DNA of 64,000 nucleotides from Neoechinorhynchus agilis. Its lineage: Eukaryota; Acanthocephala. Positions 1-12,239 of this stretch are shown here, piece by piece. The translations under genes were made by a program, and so were the position numbers. The notes under the pieces were generated by a model. That model was not told the origin of the DNA. It did not search any database and saw only the letters and a list, made by a program, of their open reading frames with translations. The stretch's first letter is position 1, and every line of letters begins with the position of its first letter. The stretch covers positions 18,786,001 through 18,850,000 of the forward strand of contig CM121341.1 of the NCBI GenBank assembly GCA_051530055.1, given 5' to 3'.

Positions 1-1057
1 TCGTGCAACTAGATATTTCCAGGGCGTTCGAGTCGGTAGATCACTCCCTTGTCCTCCAATCATGTGCTTCCTTTGGCCTCCCAACTTGGAAACTCGCTTG
101 GATTTCATCTTTCCTCTCCAACCGCGAACAATATATTCAATGTGGAACTTCTTGCTCCTCTTCTCTACCCATATTTAAAGGGGTCCCCCAAGGCGCCGTA
201 CTTTCCCCTCTCCTCTTTGACATTTTTCTAAATGACCTTCATCCCCTCACTTCCCCTACCAAATATTTTCTCTGTACCGATGACCTCACAGTCATTACCA
301 TCGCATCTCCCTCTCTCGCCCTCTCCACAACCATGGACGAGCTCAACCATCTCATTTCCTCGCTCTCCACCCTAAACCTCTCCCTTAATTTATCCAAATC
401 TTTTTAGCTTGTCCCCCACATGTCCAAACGCAATCTTATCTCCGCGCCTCTCCCTCTACCCATCCAACGTTCCTCTTGTCGCCGAATGCCGGGCCTGACT
501 TTACAAGAAAACCTTAAATGGGATGCCCACATTTCATTGACCCTCTCTAAAGCAAACCCTCGTCTTTACCTTGTCAAACTCCTCCGGCGTCTCGGCGTAT
601 CCCCTAAACACCTTGCCCACTTTTATCTTTCAGCCATCCTTCCTATCCTTACATACGCTTTCCCCACTTTCCTCGCCCTCTCCGTCAATGCTCTCCATTC
701 CCTAGAGACCTTCCACAAGAGAGCAGCGAGAATATGCGGGACTTTACTCCCTCCCCTCGACGCCCACCTCCACTCCATTTTCTCCAGAAACGCCCTCCGT
801 CTTCTTCAACCCCTCCACAATTTTCTTCCCTCATCTCTAAATACTCTTCCCTTGTAAACACCCGTAACCCGAACCGTTTTCATCCCCCCCTCGCTCGTAC
901 CACCCTCTACCAAAAATCTTTCTTCCCCCAAGCCCAATCTTTCCTTAATAACCGTAGAACAAAGAAAGACTCCCAACCGATCATCTCCTGTACCAAGCCT
1001 CCGATCGCACATTAACACCCCTTCAAGAGCAAGTCCCACCTCCCTTGCCTTCAACAT
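1..1057 (+). mobile_element. Jockey/CR1-like LINE, reverse transcriptase and C-terminal part
   Basis: The plus strand encodes the central reverse-transcriptase (RT) blocks: a DISRAFESVDH block, a VPQGAVLSPLLFDIFLNDL block and a catalytic box reading CTDD where YADD is usual. A second frame from about 420 holds the thumb and C-terminal part (LKWDAHISLTL, LPILTYAFP, HKRAARICG). This order is typical of Jockey/CR1-clade non-LTR retrotransposons. The copy is cut by the window edge and changes frame near 405-480, so it is dead. The coding strand is very C/T-rich and G-poor, a trait shared with the relatives at 2.6, 9.9 and 48.3 kb. Clade assignment is by motif only. Confidence 0.8.
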
Positions 1058-2560
1058 CCGCCATCCAGCATCTATCTTTGCTGAAGGTGTCTGGATGGCA
1101 TTTTAAAAATGGATAAAGGCTATGGATACTGTGTACTTAACGAGGAATAGTTTATACAAATCGGAGAGCAGGTGTTACAAGGAGATGAATTTAAGAGACT
1201 CGATAGATGCCCTACGATGAAACGAGAAAAGGAACTCAATTGATTTCTTTTGAAATTTAATGCAACAAAAATGTCTTCCTGAAGACCATTATAAGAGATT
1301 GCGATCATCGAATGCAAAAACACCCAGAATGTATATGTTAGCGAAAGTACACAAATCTCCCATAAGAGCACGGCCGATCATAGTTGCTCACTCTTCGTAC
1401 AACTACAAACTGTCGAAGTTTCTAGCCGGTCTTCTGAAGCAATTCCTTCCCCCGTCCAACCATTCTGTTTCATCAGGGGTGGTTCTAATTGATCGACTGA
1501 AAAAAGTGAATATCAATGACTCCTGCAAAATGGTATCTGCGGATGTCATATCGTTGTTCACGAAGGTTCCAGTTGAAGAGGTGATTGAACCAGCCATTCC
1601 ACTGTTGAAGAATTGCAAAGAATGGAAGCTGTCTAACAACGGGTGGCGTCAATTACTGCTTTTCTGCACTAAGTTCTCAAACTTCGAATTCGAAGGCACG
1701 AATTTCGATCAAGTAGATGGACTTGCGATGGGTAGCCCCCTTTCCCCAGTATTAGCAGAACTCTATATGGGGTACTGGGAGGAAACGCATCTGTCGAAAT
1801 TGAAGGGAGTTGAACTATGGGTTAGATATGTCGACGACACGTTCATTATCCTCAACACCAACCTCTCTACTATATCAGAGTTGAACATAGCTTAACGGGA
1901 TGAACCAGCACATCAGATGGACATGCGAAGAGGAGATCGAAAGGAGTTTACCCTTCCTCGACGTGATGATCAATAGAAATTTGGATGGTGGTTTCACAAC
2001 TGCAGTGTATCGAAAAGATAATGTTCCACATAACGTCGTTCCTTGGATATCAGCACAACTGACGAAATATAAAATCTCCAGAGTGAGGTCCATGTTCTTG
2101 AGAGCATTCAGATATTGCTCGAATGAAGATGTTCTTAAGAATGAGCTTGACACAATTTGGAAATTGCTGAAAATTGGTGGTTATCCGAGGGATCTGATTG
2201 CAAAAACGATGAGAAATACTCGACGGGCCATCAGCAAGTTGACCGATCTCAACTCAGCATTAGTTCATCATGTTAAAAAAACAAACATCGAATTGATCTT
2301 GATGCCACTGAAATAATGGCGAGATGCGACAACAAGCGTGACAGAATCACAATGGAGGCCATCATGATTGAACACGACAACAAGTTCACGCATAACAAAG
2401 CTGACTAAACCCTTAATTTACGTGTACCCTTTAACGCTGTGGTGAAAGGGTGGAAACTCAATCCAGACTAATTGCATGTGTGTTTCAGATCACTGAAGAA
2501 GACCAACGCATTGGTCGAAAATTCTGATTAATATATTCATAATTTTTTCCTTCAGCTCAC
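1058..2560 (+). mobile_element. Penelope-like element, RT region with 3' hammerhead-like motif
   Basis: A frame from about 1,260 carries PLE-type RT motifs: LAKVHKSPIRARPI, VSADVISLFTKVP, DGLAMGSPLSPVLAELYMG and the catalytic RYVDD. A following frame from about 1,900 continues with the PLE thumb region (SLPFLDVMINR, then TAVYRK). The N-terminal part around 1,108-1,250 resembles the second copy at 49.8-50.5 kb (GY/HGFCVLNE, then DEFKRLD and KREK). No GIY-YIG endonuclease is seen before the 3' end. Downstream of the coding part is a hammerhead-like core at 2,493-2,520, as expected of PLE termini. The copy is fragmentary and inactive. The start near 1,058 is set by a short inverted repeat shared with 34.93 kb. 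Confidence 0.8.
2493..2520 (+). ncRNA. Hammerhead-like ribozyme motif at PLE 3' end
   Basis: The core reads CTGAAGA (consensus CTGATGA with one change), then a perfect 6-bp stem II (GACCAA / TTGGTC) with a CGCA loop, then GAAA. PLEs are known to carry hammerhead motifs in their terminal repeats. The changed core base suggests little or no activity. Confidence 0.5.
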
Positions 2561-2619
2561 CATCATAATTAATTCCTAAGTGAATATCTACATACATTCA
2601 CAAACTATATCTGAACTTT

Positions 2620-3420
2620 TCTAAATGCTTCGGGAGGATCTCCTAACCCTCCCGCAACCCCATATATCACCCCCATCTTTCAAATCACATCCGACGAGTC
2701 ACATCCCTCAGAATTCAGGAACTCCAACTTCAATAAAATATGAAATGGGACTCACACATTACATTTTCCCTCAAACACAATTCCTTTAAACTTTACCTCC
2801 TCAAATGCTTCCGCTATTGAGGATTCCCTTCGCAAGCTCCCTCCAAGTCTTACTACAACTTTATTTTCCCCTCACCTACGGCTATCCCGTCTTTTGCAAC
2901 CTGCCTAAATCACATACCAATCGCCTTGAAGCGTTTCATAGAAGAGCCTCTAAAATTTGCAGAGCTGATTTTGCCCCGCTCGCCAAATGCCTCTATAAAA
3001 TTTTCATGAAACAATCAAAACGCCTCCCAACCCTGCCGCCAAAATTTTTACCACATTTTATTCCCCTTTTCACATGAGCACAACACTCGTAATCCCAATT
3101 CATTTCATCCACTTATACCTCGCACCTCCTTCTACCTCACCTCCTCTTTCCATACTGCTTAATCTTCTTGGATATCATAACCCATAATGAACCTGAGGAA
3201 AGACTTAACCTCAAAAGCACGAATGCAAACAATAATCGCCAATCCCCGCAAGAATGGACTCCCAATCCGACTGGATATTCCCACCCGACCGAGCCCGCAA
3301 TCCACTCCAAAATCGACAACCGCATTCATTTAACAAATCAGAACTTGAGCGTCTATGAAGACTCGAAGTCACATGGATCCTATTCTTTGTGGATTACCAA
3401 ATAAACGTGTTGTTATTGGA
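2620..3420 (+). mobile_element. Jockey/CR1-like LINE, 3' half
   Basis: DNA and translation match the 3' halves of the elements at 10.6-11.5 and 48.5-49.3 kb: LKWD-type segment near 2,740, YGYPVFCNLPKS near 2,880, HRRASKICRADF near 2,940, then the 3' UTR ending at a CTTTGT...AATAAACGTGTTGTTATT tail. The 5' end is truncated and the frame is interrupted more than once. Confidence 0.75.
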
Positions 3421-3661
3421 ACAGCCAGCTCAATTGTCCATTTAGAAACAAAACTTGAACTAGAATAAGTATCGTAAAATTTATAACATTTGATTCATTG
3501 ATGCACATCGAGCAGAGTATCCAGGATCTTTGTTTGCTCAAATGTTTATAAAACAGTTCGGTTGATGTTCAATAAGATTTATTGACTGTTTGCTGCTTTG
3601 CACAAGGGAATATAGCAAAGCGATTTTCTTTCCTTAGGTATCTACTATCGTTCATCTCATT

Positions 3662-4004
3662 ATGGCCAACAATAAGATCACTAACTCAATAATTCAATCC
3701 ATCGTTATATCTCTTAAGGATGAAATCTGCAATGCACTCAGTATTACTGACTGCTGCAATTTAACTGCCGTCCGGTACTTGATAATACCAGCCACCAATA
3801 GTATGGTACTCATCATCCGGGTATGTTCATCGGCTTAGATATTTTATAACATGCGTTAATGATAATCAGGTCCGTGCTGATGGAGGAGATTATCACGACA
3901 TATCGGTTTCCTTGAACTATGGTGTTGGATTACCTATTAAAGCGACATTTGGGGCTGTGCGGGCCATGAATGTAGAGCCCGAGTCGAATCTAACGCTTTT
4001 TTAA
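3662..4004 (+). CDS. Small two-exon gene, 97 residues, unrecognised
   Basis: Exon 1 (3,662-3,820, 53 codons from ATG) ends at a clean GTATGT donor. A 49-bp intron (3,821-3,869) ends in AATCAG, and exon 2 (3,870-4,004, 44 codons plus TAA) continues in the same frame (phase 0). Intron size and splice sites match the other host genes here, which is the main reason to believe in it. The product starts MANNKITNSIIQSIV and ends VEPESNLTLF. It has no signal peptide, and about 65 residues look like a small alternating strand/helix domain. A remote likeness to the Pop5/Rpp14 RNase P subunit fold (VRYLI, IIRVR, AVRAM) is speculative. Upstream exons are possible. Confidence 0.5.
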
Positions 4005-5699
4005 AGAGGTCAAAAGTTCAAGTCTTAGATAGAAGTAGATTTCCTTTAGTTTCATCCATTAAACTCATATCTTAAAGCATGAATGTTGGGATTCATCGGT
4101 GGAAACGTGAGTTTTAAAATAGCAGCGTTTAAATCTAGTTATTTCAAAGAAGATCACGGTAAGTCTTTTATACAAAATTTCTCAGTTGCTTGAATCTGAC
4201 TCGTTATTAAATACACAATTGTTTACTTTTCGCAAAGTGCGAAATGCTCTCTAAATGGCAGATGCGTTTGAAGAGGTAAATTTTAAAGGTATTGCGTTTA
4301 AGGGAAGGTGTAATGTGTGAGTTCAATTTCAGATTCGATTGAAATTGGAGACCCAGAATTTTGAGCGAGGTAACTGGTAGGATGTCATTTGGAAGCTCCG
4401 AGGAGGTTATGGGGTGCGGGAGATTGACGGGAAATCGTTGATGTGTGTGATTTTGTTAGAGGTTAAGGGGAGGGGGGTGCGATGGAAGTCGAAGCGTTCA
4501 ACATTCAATGTTTCGAAGTATTAATGGTGAGAAGTGCTGGGACCAGACTAAAAGGTAGCGCGGTTTGTGTTCAACAGCTTGCGCGTAGTATAACACCCTC
4601 AAATAAGTGTGGTTCAAATGGTCGTCATGATCTGGCGCGTTTTGTTTAAGTAACTAAATGTTCACTTGAACTGTAATATTTGTAAAATTGAGCGGGAAAA
4701 ATTGGTGGCTGATGCCAATTAAGGGGTGGATATAATATTAATGATTGGCCTATGTGACAGTTGGGCAATTACATATAAATGGTGTAAGCGGTTGTGCGTT
4801 ATCTTTCTTTGTTGAATTTGACCTGATATGTGTTTCGGTTTTCTCGCAACTTTGCAGGGAAAGATAACAATAATGAATTCAAATCTGTTACTGTTTTTCA
4901 AAAAGAAAGACTCGTCATATAGAAGAATGTGTTGTATTGGAATTAATTAGCAAGTCCTTATACTATGCTTTTAAATAATTAATGAGGGAACGATTTTTTT
5001 TGGGCGGGGACGACCCCGCAGATTTACTATTCTATTTTCTAAAATGGTTTATAAAAAGTAATCAAGAAGATTCACAAGCAAGACTGGTAAATACTAATGA
5101 GTTTGGAACCGTTTCTTTTGAAAATATTTCCAACAAAGATTTGTATGTTTTTTCTAAGATATACATATATATGAATGAGATTTGAAGTTATGCAGAAAAA
5201 GAGTTTATTTTGTTGGGTGCTGATAATGTATTGGAAAGGAACGAATTATCAGTCTCAAATCTTGAAGTGTTGTAGTCAGTGGACTATTGACTGTGAAGGA
5301 TCTAGAAAATATTATGATCCGTTACGATGACGGATTATCTGAAATAACGTGAGAAATGGCGATAGAGACTAAGGCAGGAAATGACAAAGGCATCAAGTGC
5401 TCTTAGATCCACCAAACACTTTCTTTGGCTTTTCATTGAATGAAGATGGAAACCGGACAAGGTACTAAATAGCAAAAAATTGATTGAAGAATTAATACAA
5501 TAATATAAAATTTATAAGGCGTGCATTCAAATAAATGGACTATGCTCACACTCCCTTAAAGGTAGGCTTTCGGGACATTTTCGAGATTTTTAAACGGTAA
5601 ACAAAGAAGTCTTGGCTTATTATAGTAAGTAGAAAAACTATTGTCTGCTTTTTTTAAATAACATGTTTATCGTGTTATTTAAGAAATTGAACCCATTTA
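4005..5699. other. AT-rich intergenic stretch without a clear gene
   Basis: No recognisable domain. A short ATG exon at 4,255-4,275 followed by GTAAAT and a CAG acceptor at 4,332 could begin a small gene (MADAFEE, then IRLKLETQNFERG), but no convincing continuation was found. A 67-codon frame at 4,982-5,185 has no recognised motif. No repeat matching the rest of the window was seen. Confidence 0.4.
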
Positions 5700-5905
5700 C
5701 CATTGGGTCATCATAAACACGCGGTTGTTGATTTTTTAGTGGATTACGGGTTCCGTGTGGGTGGGCAAATCATGTCGAGGGAAGTTCGTTCGGGAGAGAA
5801 TATGCGGTTGGGGGATGCCCGTTCTGGTGGGGATTTGTGGATATTGTTTGCAGGGAGCTTGTGGGGTTGGTTCTTTACTCAGGTGCATTCATCAGAAGTA
5901 GATCA
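5700..5905 (-). mobile_element. Jockey/CR1-like LINE 3' UTR fragment
   Basis: The stretch is the reverse complement of the LINE 3' region also seen at 3.2-3.35 and 11.17-11.37 kb, and it parallels the minus-strand fragment at 11.49-11.70 kb (GCGGTTGTCGATTTT-like start, GGATATTGTTTGCAGG-like middle). Only the terminal part is present. Confidence 0.65.
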
Positions 5906-6779
5906 TTTAATGTCGATTCGGGGGCCTTGAATATTTTCATGCTCAAATTCCACCTTCATATTGGATGGTCATGCGAGGACTCGTTTACGTTGGTAATAAT
6001 CCGTTTTCAAATTTGAAATTGATGTTGAACTTTATTCTCTAAGAAGAGTGCCCTAAAAATTATATATGAACGGAAAGCAAAAACAGTCATACGTTTGAAT
6101 GGATTTATTCCATTGAATGTAATTATAGTGCGATTAAAATATTTAAAAACTAAGGCGATAGCCCCGAGGTTTGCAATTTTAGAGCTTCCAACTTGGTGAT
6201 TATTTCTAAAAAATAAAATGAGCTAACCGTGTGCGAATTTCATTATAATGTGCTATGTAGCACGCAACTGATGCAAGAGAAAGAATAAATATAAAATTTG
6301 TACAAGTAAATTAAAATGGTATAACTAAAAAGAATTATACGATAATTCTTAAAGATGATATTAACAAACAAAAGCAATTTTAAATCAGTGTAATATTGAG
6401 TATGTTAAGCTGAAATCTGAGTTACCGGCGAAGGCAACGTGAAATAAATTGGAATACGCTCTTCACGCAATTCATTAGAATTCAAACGGTTGAAAAAATC
6501 AATATTAAATTGTTAGTGATAATGTAACAGAACGGAATGCAGTAGAAAATAGACAATATTCTTTCGCATGGATAATACTAAGGTTTTGTACCGGTGAGCG
6601 TTGTGACAAAAACAAGCAGTAATGTTGCTCCGATATAGATTCAGCCATCTACCCGGTCTTGTCGGTTCAATAAGCTTTCTTATTTAGAAAAAAGGATCGT
6701 TTATATGTTGAGATAAGTGATAAAACAAATGACAATCTGCGAAACAAATTTCATAATTCTATTGTCTAAAATCAATTCG
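5906..6779. other. AT-rich DNA, nothing recognised
   Basis: No long frame, tRNA-like or repeat signal was seen. Confidence 0.5.
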
Positions 6780-7625
6780 TTCTTCGGTAAATCGGCACCA
6801 CTTCACCCATCCGATACCGCAATTTAAATTTTCACTCTCGGTCCATTACATTCCTTACTCTTTCAGCTTCTTTACCCCTCACACACATTTCCAATCCATC
6901 ATTTCTTACTTTGTCACCTGTTCGTCTCATTTCAACCTCAAAGCATTATCACCCTTCCAGCTTTTGTGTTGTTTTTTCTCTTTTTCTCATGCTGAAAAGT
7001 TTCTTCTCCCTCTTACCGCCCGCCAACTTTGCCCTTTCTAATGATCAATCTCATTTACCATCAATAATTTATCTCATTTCCCTTGTATCCCTCCTTTCCA
7101 CAATTTAATATGCTATCCCACTTTTCCAACCCCGTTCCCCATTCAAACCTTCCCGATTTCATCCACTTTTAAAAGATTAAAACTGTTTCCATTTCTGCCG
7201 CTTTCCTCCTTCTTTAACTTTTCCGAGCTTTCACCCATTGCCCCCCGTTTTCACCCATATTTCTCTCTCCTGCATATTTCCACCAATTGAACTCCTTCGT
7301 CCCGTTTTCATTCTCCTGTCTAATTTTTATCTCTATTACGGCTCATTATTTCCTTATTAAATTCAATTGTTTGACCATTTTCTTGGATCTCCATTTTATC
7401 TCTTCCCCGCTTTCCGCCTTTCTTTTTTCTATCATTTTTTCCTTCTTTTTCAACGTTCTCATGCCATTTCCACATTTTTCCAATTTCATTCCTCCATCGT
7501 TTCCCCTTGATAGACTCATGTTCCTCTTTCCACTTTATTCGCTCGAACTTTTCACCCAACAGTTTTCGATTTTATCACCACTTTGCGACTGCTTTTCCAC
7601 GCCCTTCTGACACTATTTCGTTCAA
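6780..7625 (+). other. G-poor pyrimidine-rich tract upstream of CNOT11
   Basis: For roughly 850 bp the plus strand is dominated by T and C and is very poor in G, with recurring CCCGTTTTCA- and TTTCCAC-like words. Apparent open frames inside (for example 7,287-7,610) are by-products of this skew. It ends just before the ATG at 7,645. It could be a decayed simple-sequence tract or the gene's 5' flank; strand asymmetry is the observation. Confidence 0.6.
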
Positions 7626-7644
7626 TTCTATTTCCGAACTAAAG

Positions 7645-9242
7645 ATGACCAGTGAAGACGATATTGACTTGTCCGAATCAGCACTGGAACGCGTTCTATC
7701 ATTTTTATCTCCGAGTGCTACATCAAAGCTATCGATTGGTGAAATAATGGAGAAAGCAGCAGCTCTTATCGAGAGTGAAAAAAACACATATTCATACATC
7801 GATATAAAATTTTCTCTGATTTACGAACACGCCCTCATGACTCGCGATTGGCTCTGCTTGATTGAGTGTCGAATTCTTGCAATGTATTTAATTCGCTTCT
7901 GTTTTTTACCTCACTTGAAAACTTTGGAAAACCCAATCATGTGCCGATTAGTGATTTCGATGCCATAAATGGTGAAATCTCACACCGTATAGTCTTAGGT
8001 GCGAGAAATCTACATTTTACGGACAACCTCCTGACATGAGCGAACTTTATTCGCTAAAGTCAATAATGGACGACAATGCAAAGTTTATTGACGTTGATTC
8101 AACAGTTGCGAAATTTTGCGATTCACTCATCATTCTTGATGAAGTTAAAATGACGACTTTTCTCAAAAGGATTTGGTGACGAGTAGTAAAGTCGCCATCA
8201 TAAAAAAGAGCTCAAATCAATTTTTATAGATGGCTTAGGACAGGACGCTTATAGGAATGTTGTCAAAAATTTTAATAACTACACTCCATGCGTTACGCTG
8301 GTGGACTGCAACCAGTCGGCGCTAAGTCACCGCGATTATCAGCGTGATCGACTGGAATATTTTAAGAAAATCGCCAGCGGTCCAAGAGCCCCTCTTTTCC
8401 ATTCTTTTAAATCAGCATTGATACCGTAAGTGCCTCATCCGGCGGGAGAAAGTAGTTGCAATTTCCTTCTTTAGACTGCTGCCGCCGCTGTTTCCCATAA
8501 GTCCTCTTCAATTCATGATTCCATTAAAGACTCCAGATATTGAACCAATTTGGCATGATGGAATTTTGGATGAAATCAGATTGAAAGATGCCGAGGAAGC
8601 AAGACGACTAATTAACGAAGCAACCAATAAGTGCCTTCCAATGGAGAAATCATCTAATTTAATGAGTATGCACCTTTTCCACCAATTTTCACTAAATAAT
8701 CGCAATCCCTAGAGTACCTGAACGTAATCCTTTCAAGAGAGTTAAATGCTCGTTTCCTCTGTCGTCCACCAAAACCTCTTGAAAAATTAGGATTAGACAT
8801 TGATACGGCTAGGAAAGTACTCGCTAGGAATTTCAACCTGATGGCGGATATTCTTATAATTTGTATAAAAAATCGATATGACACGAGGAAATATTTGAAT
8901 TCTTTGTGCTGCGACAGTGTGACTATAAACAGCCTGGAACTTTTTCAAAGGATTTATGAGAATGCTAAAATTCCTAGACACACAATCGACGAGTTTGTCA
9001 GTAATGCTGCAGTTCAAATAACGAAAATGTTTAAGTCAAATGATCAAATGGAAGACATTCGGAAATATACAGACGTATTTTTTTCGATTCTAACAGCTAT
9101 CCTAGCAAACGAGCCCAAAAGCCTAAGTGCTGGCAGCCGAAACGATGTTGAAAGCCTAATGTTTAACAGTAAAGTTCTTAGTGGACACGAGGATATTTAC
9201 GCCACTCTTCAGAAAACAATTTTAACCGGTTCAGACGATTAA
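7645..9242 (+). CDS. CNOT11: Probable CCR4-NOT complex subunit 11
   Basis: A multi-exon gene read as CNOT11, a scaffold subunit of the cytoplasmic CCR4-NOT deadenylase complex. Exon 1 starts at ATG 7,645 and encodes a helical N-terminus (ERVLSFLSP near residue 15, then a helix ending ILAMYLIRF). Later exons hold a PPDMSELYS segment near 8,030, and a proline run followed by IEPIWHDGILDE after the acceptor at 8,474. The last exon (8,713-9,242) ends the protein. Clear introns are 8,426-8,474 (49 bp, GTAAGT) and 8,666-8,712 (47 bp), both phase-consistent. The C-terminal layout resembles CNOT11: W-D/H-x-x-(I/M), then RRLI, a PPKPLEKL segment, then an all-helical domain with YLNSL, SLELFQRIY, IPRHTIDEFVSN. 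The exon 1/2 and 2/3 junctions (about 7,935-8,000 and 8,170-8,225) could not be made phase-consistent by eye. Total is about 450 residues against about 510 in human. Identification rests on domain layout, not close identity. Confidence 0.6.
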
Positions 9243-9419
9243 TCCCTCTAACGTGTTATCTATTTTACGCCACTGAAGTGTGATTAGTAAATTTGGTGTC
9301 AACTTCCTGAACAGATGGAGGAAGCAATGCATGTCTCAGCCACAGCTGATAATTTTCATTGCGCACACAGTAAATCGATCTGGGTCAGAGAAATGATTGA
9401 ATCACTTAGAACATTAGTC

Positions 9420-9780
9420 ATAAAGGTGGGGCACATCAGTGAGTTTCGTTCCTTCAGCGGTATTTCGCCCCCCTTTGTTATAAGTCGTCTGCGATAATGG
9501 ACCTCGAAAAATTCGACCCAATAACAGGGATTCAAGCCTCAAGTTCACTATATCATTTTGACAACTACGGAATGTGCAAACTCAGTTAGATTTAAACCCC
9601 GAGAGGGTACGAAATACCGCTGAAGGGAGGAAACTCAGTGACGAGTCCCTCCTCCTGGAGGTACATGAGGATCTGTAGCGATGTATAAACTCTTAACCTG
9701 CAATCCGAAACAGATATCGTATCCGAATGGTGCCCACTCCCAATTAATTCGGACAAATGACGTTTTACTGTAATTTGATT
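9420..9780. repeat. Inverted pieces of the tRNA-derived SINE-like family
   Basis: A minus-oriented piece (about 9,420-9,585, with AGCGGTATTTCG and a degenerate B-box region) is followed by a plus-oriented piece (about 9,600-9,720, GAAATACCGCTGAAGGGAGG, then TCCTCCTGGAGG). The same words occur at 30.53-30.62, 46.55-46.78 and 47.2 kb. Together they form a loose foldback just downstream of the CNOT11 gene. Confidence 0.55.
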
Positions 9781-9805
9781 GAAGTCTGAGGCGCTGCAAT
9801 CTGTG

Positions 9806-9865
9806 AGTAATAATAACACGTTTATTTGATAATCCACAAAGAATAGCACCCACGACGTACTACAG
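9806..9865 (-). mobile_element. Jockey/CR1-like LINE 3' terminus
   Basis: The reverse complement reads CTATTCTTTGTGGATTA then a CAAATAAACGTGTTATTATT-type tail, the same terminus as at 3,383-3,420. It abuts the 5' side of the plus-strand LINE that follows. Confidence 0.6.
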
Positions 9866-9869
9866 TATC

Positions 9870-11485
9870 TCAAGAAATTACCTCGAAATTTGTCCTCCCA
9901 ATACCAAACTGGGCTCTTCGCTACATCATCCCCGAACTCACCGACTCTCTTACCCACATTATAAACCCCAACTTTTTATATGGCATCAACCCCTCATGCT
10001 TGAAAACTGCTAAAGTTATTCTTGTTCCAAAAAAAGGACATCCTACTTCGGCCGAATCATTCCGTCCAATTTCCATTCTACCCGCTCTTTCAAAAATCAT
10101 CGAAAAATGTTTAAAATCTCGCCTTTCACTTCTCAACGAAAAATTTTCGCCCCTACAATTTGGCTTCCGACACAAATTTTCTGCAACCGATGCCCTACTT
10201 TGATTTTATGACACGCTTCTACGTAACCTCGACAATAATCCCTCCCACGTCATCCGTCTCATTCAACTTGATTTATCGAAAGCATTCGACTCCGTGGACC
10301 ATACACTCCTTCTCAGGGCCTGCTCCGATTTTGGTCTCAACTCGTGGCAGATCCGCTGGCTCGAATCTTATCTTTACAATCGCAGACAATACATCAACTG
10401 ACGTTCTACCTCTTCTATCAACCTATCCCTCTTCAAAAGCGTAAAGGTGTTGGTCTGTCACCACTTCCCTTTAATATTTTCATAAACGACCTCCTCTTCT
10501 TATACACCGACGATATCACCCATTCACCACCCCACCTCCCTCTCCTTAACCTCTAACGGAATCACACACCTAAAAATTTCTGCACCAATCACAAACTCCA
10601 CCTGAATTTCTCTAAATGCTTCGAAATGATCACCTCTCTTTCCCGCAACCCCACATCATCCCCTGAGCTTCTAAATGACATTCTACGAGTAACCTCCTTA
10701 AGAATTTTGGGTATCCAATTTCAATCAAATTTGAAATGGGACTCGCACATCACTCTCTCCCTCAAGCACAACACCTTTAAAATTTATCTCCTCAAACGCC
10801 TCCGACATTTAGAAATCCCTTCACCCGATCTCTACAAATTTTACTTCTGCTTTATTTTACCTACCCTCAACTACGGTTATCCCGTATTTTGCAACCTTTC
10901 CAAATCTCAAATCGGCCGTCTTGAAATTCTTCATAAAAGAGCATCTAAAATTTGCACTGCTGACTTTCCCCTCTCACCGAATGCCTTGATGCTATTTTCA
11001 TAAACAATCAAAACGCCTATGAACTCTACCACCACAATTTCTACCACACATCGCCCTCTTTTCTCATGGGAACGACACTGTAATACTAATCCGTTTTATC
11101 CTCCTCTAGCTCGTGCCTCCCTATATCTACGCTCCTTTTTCCATGCTACCCAATCTTTTCGAATATCAGAACTTGAAATGAACGGGAGAAAAGACCAACC
11201 TTACAAACGCTCCTGCAAACAATAACCACCAATTCCCACCAGAACGGACGTTCCAACCCGACCGGATATTCTCAAACGAAGGTACATCCCCCGCTGGATG
11301 GTTCCCACCTGAATGGTCATCCCTCCGACCAGATATTACCACCCGAGCGGACATCCCTCGACTGGATATTCCCATCCTAACGGATGCGCTTTTTTGAACA
11401 ATTATGAATTCGAATGCTTATGAGGAACCAAAGGTACATAGGTCCTCCAATTCTTTGTATTTTTCAACAATAAACGTGTTATTAT
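9870..11485 (+). mobile_element. Jockey/CR1-like LINE, most of RT to 3' end
   Basis: The longest copy of this family in the window. RT blocks appear in order: AKVILVPKKGHPTSAESFRP, ISILPALSKIIEK, LQFGFRHKFSATDAL, a DLSKAFDSVDH-like block near 10,270, GVGLSPLPFNIFINDL, and a degenerate YTDD box near 10,502. The C-terminus follows (LRILGIQFQSNLKWDSHITL, YGYPVFCNLSKS, HKRASKICTADF), then a 3' UTR ending at the ATAAACGTGTTATTATTATG tail. Several frame changes show it is dead. No endonuclease domain is visible, so it is 5' truncated. Confidence 0.8.
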
Positions 11486-11486
11486 T

Positions 11487-11705
11487 ATGAGTCTTCATAG
11501 ACACTCGAGTTCTGATTTTTTTAAATGAATGCGGTTGTCGATTTTGGAGTAGATTACGGGTTCGGTCGGGTGGGAATTTCCTCTCAGAGGAATGTCCGTT
11601 CGGGTGGGATTGGTGGTTATTGTTTGCAGGAGAGTTTGTGAGGTTGGGTCTTTCCTCTGGCCCATTTCGGGTTATAATATCCGAGAAGATTGGGAATATT
11701 TGATT
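11487..11705 (-). mobile_element. Jockey/CR1-like LINE 3' fragment, tail-to-tail with its neighbour
   Basis: The reverse complement matches the 3' UTR of the preceding element (GGTCGGGTGGGAATTTCC- and GTTTGCAGGAGAG-type words). The two copies therefore meet tail to tail at about 11,486. Confidence 0.65.
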
Positions 11706-12239
11706 ATAAAACTTTTTCACAATGTCGATGACATCAATAAAACATGTTTAGTGAATTTTTGAGTGGGAGAATCGGAAAAATTGTAATAAAAAAACTGGTC
11801 AAGGCGTCGATCACTCCAAAAAGATTCCAAATCTCATCCACATAAGTAAATTCACTTGAACGGCCTGATCTACGATCCTATCAATTCGTACAATTTGCAT
11901 TCTTCACTCCAAGCGACGTCACATGCCGAACTGATGTATCGACTACATTAACCACCCATAACAAATTTTTATCATCGAAAAATGCGCTTTCTCAGATGCT
12001 ACCACACCCAATGCCGTCATCGGGAAACACCCCAGAGGTGACTATTTACTGTCAACAAATGTTGAAATATCCGCTCTGCGCCTGATGTCGACTTTTGCTG
12101 CACATCCGGAAATGCTAGATGCCGTGCGACCAATGGCTGTAAATAATTTTGAAATTTCACCATTCTGTTTGCAAAATCATGCCTTTGAATCTTTTTATTG
12201 TTCTATTTTAATTCGAAAATTAAACAAATTTTTATGATC
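11706..12239. other. Intergenic DNA, nothing recognised
   Basis: No frame, repeat or RNA signal that I can support. Confidence 0.4.

Noticed and set aside
7287-7610. Open frames of about 80-107 codons on both strands
   Set aside because: They fall in the G-poor tract, where stop codons are rare on one strand and composition is low complexity.
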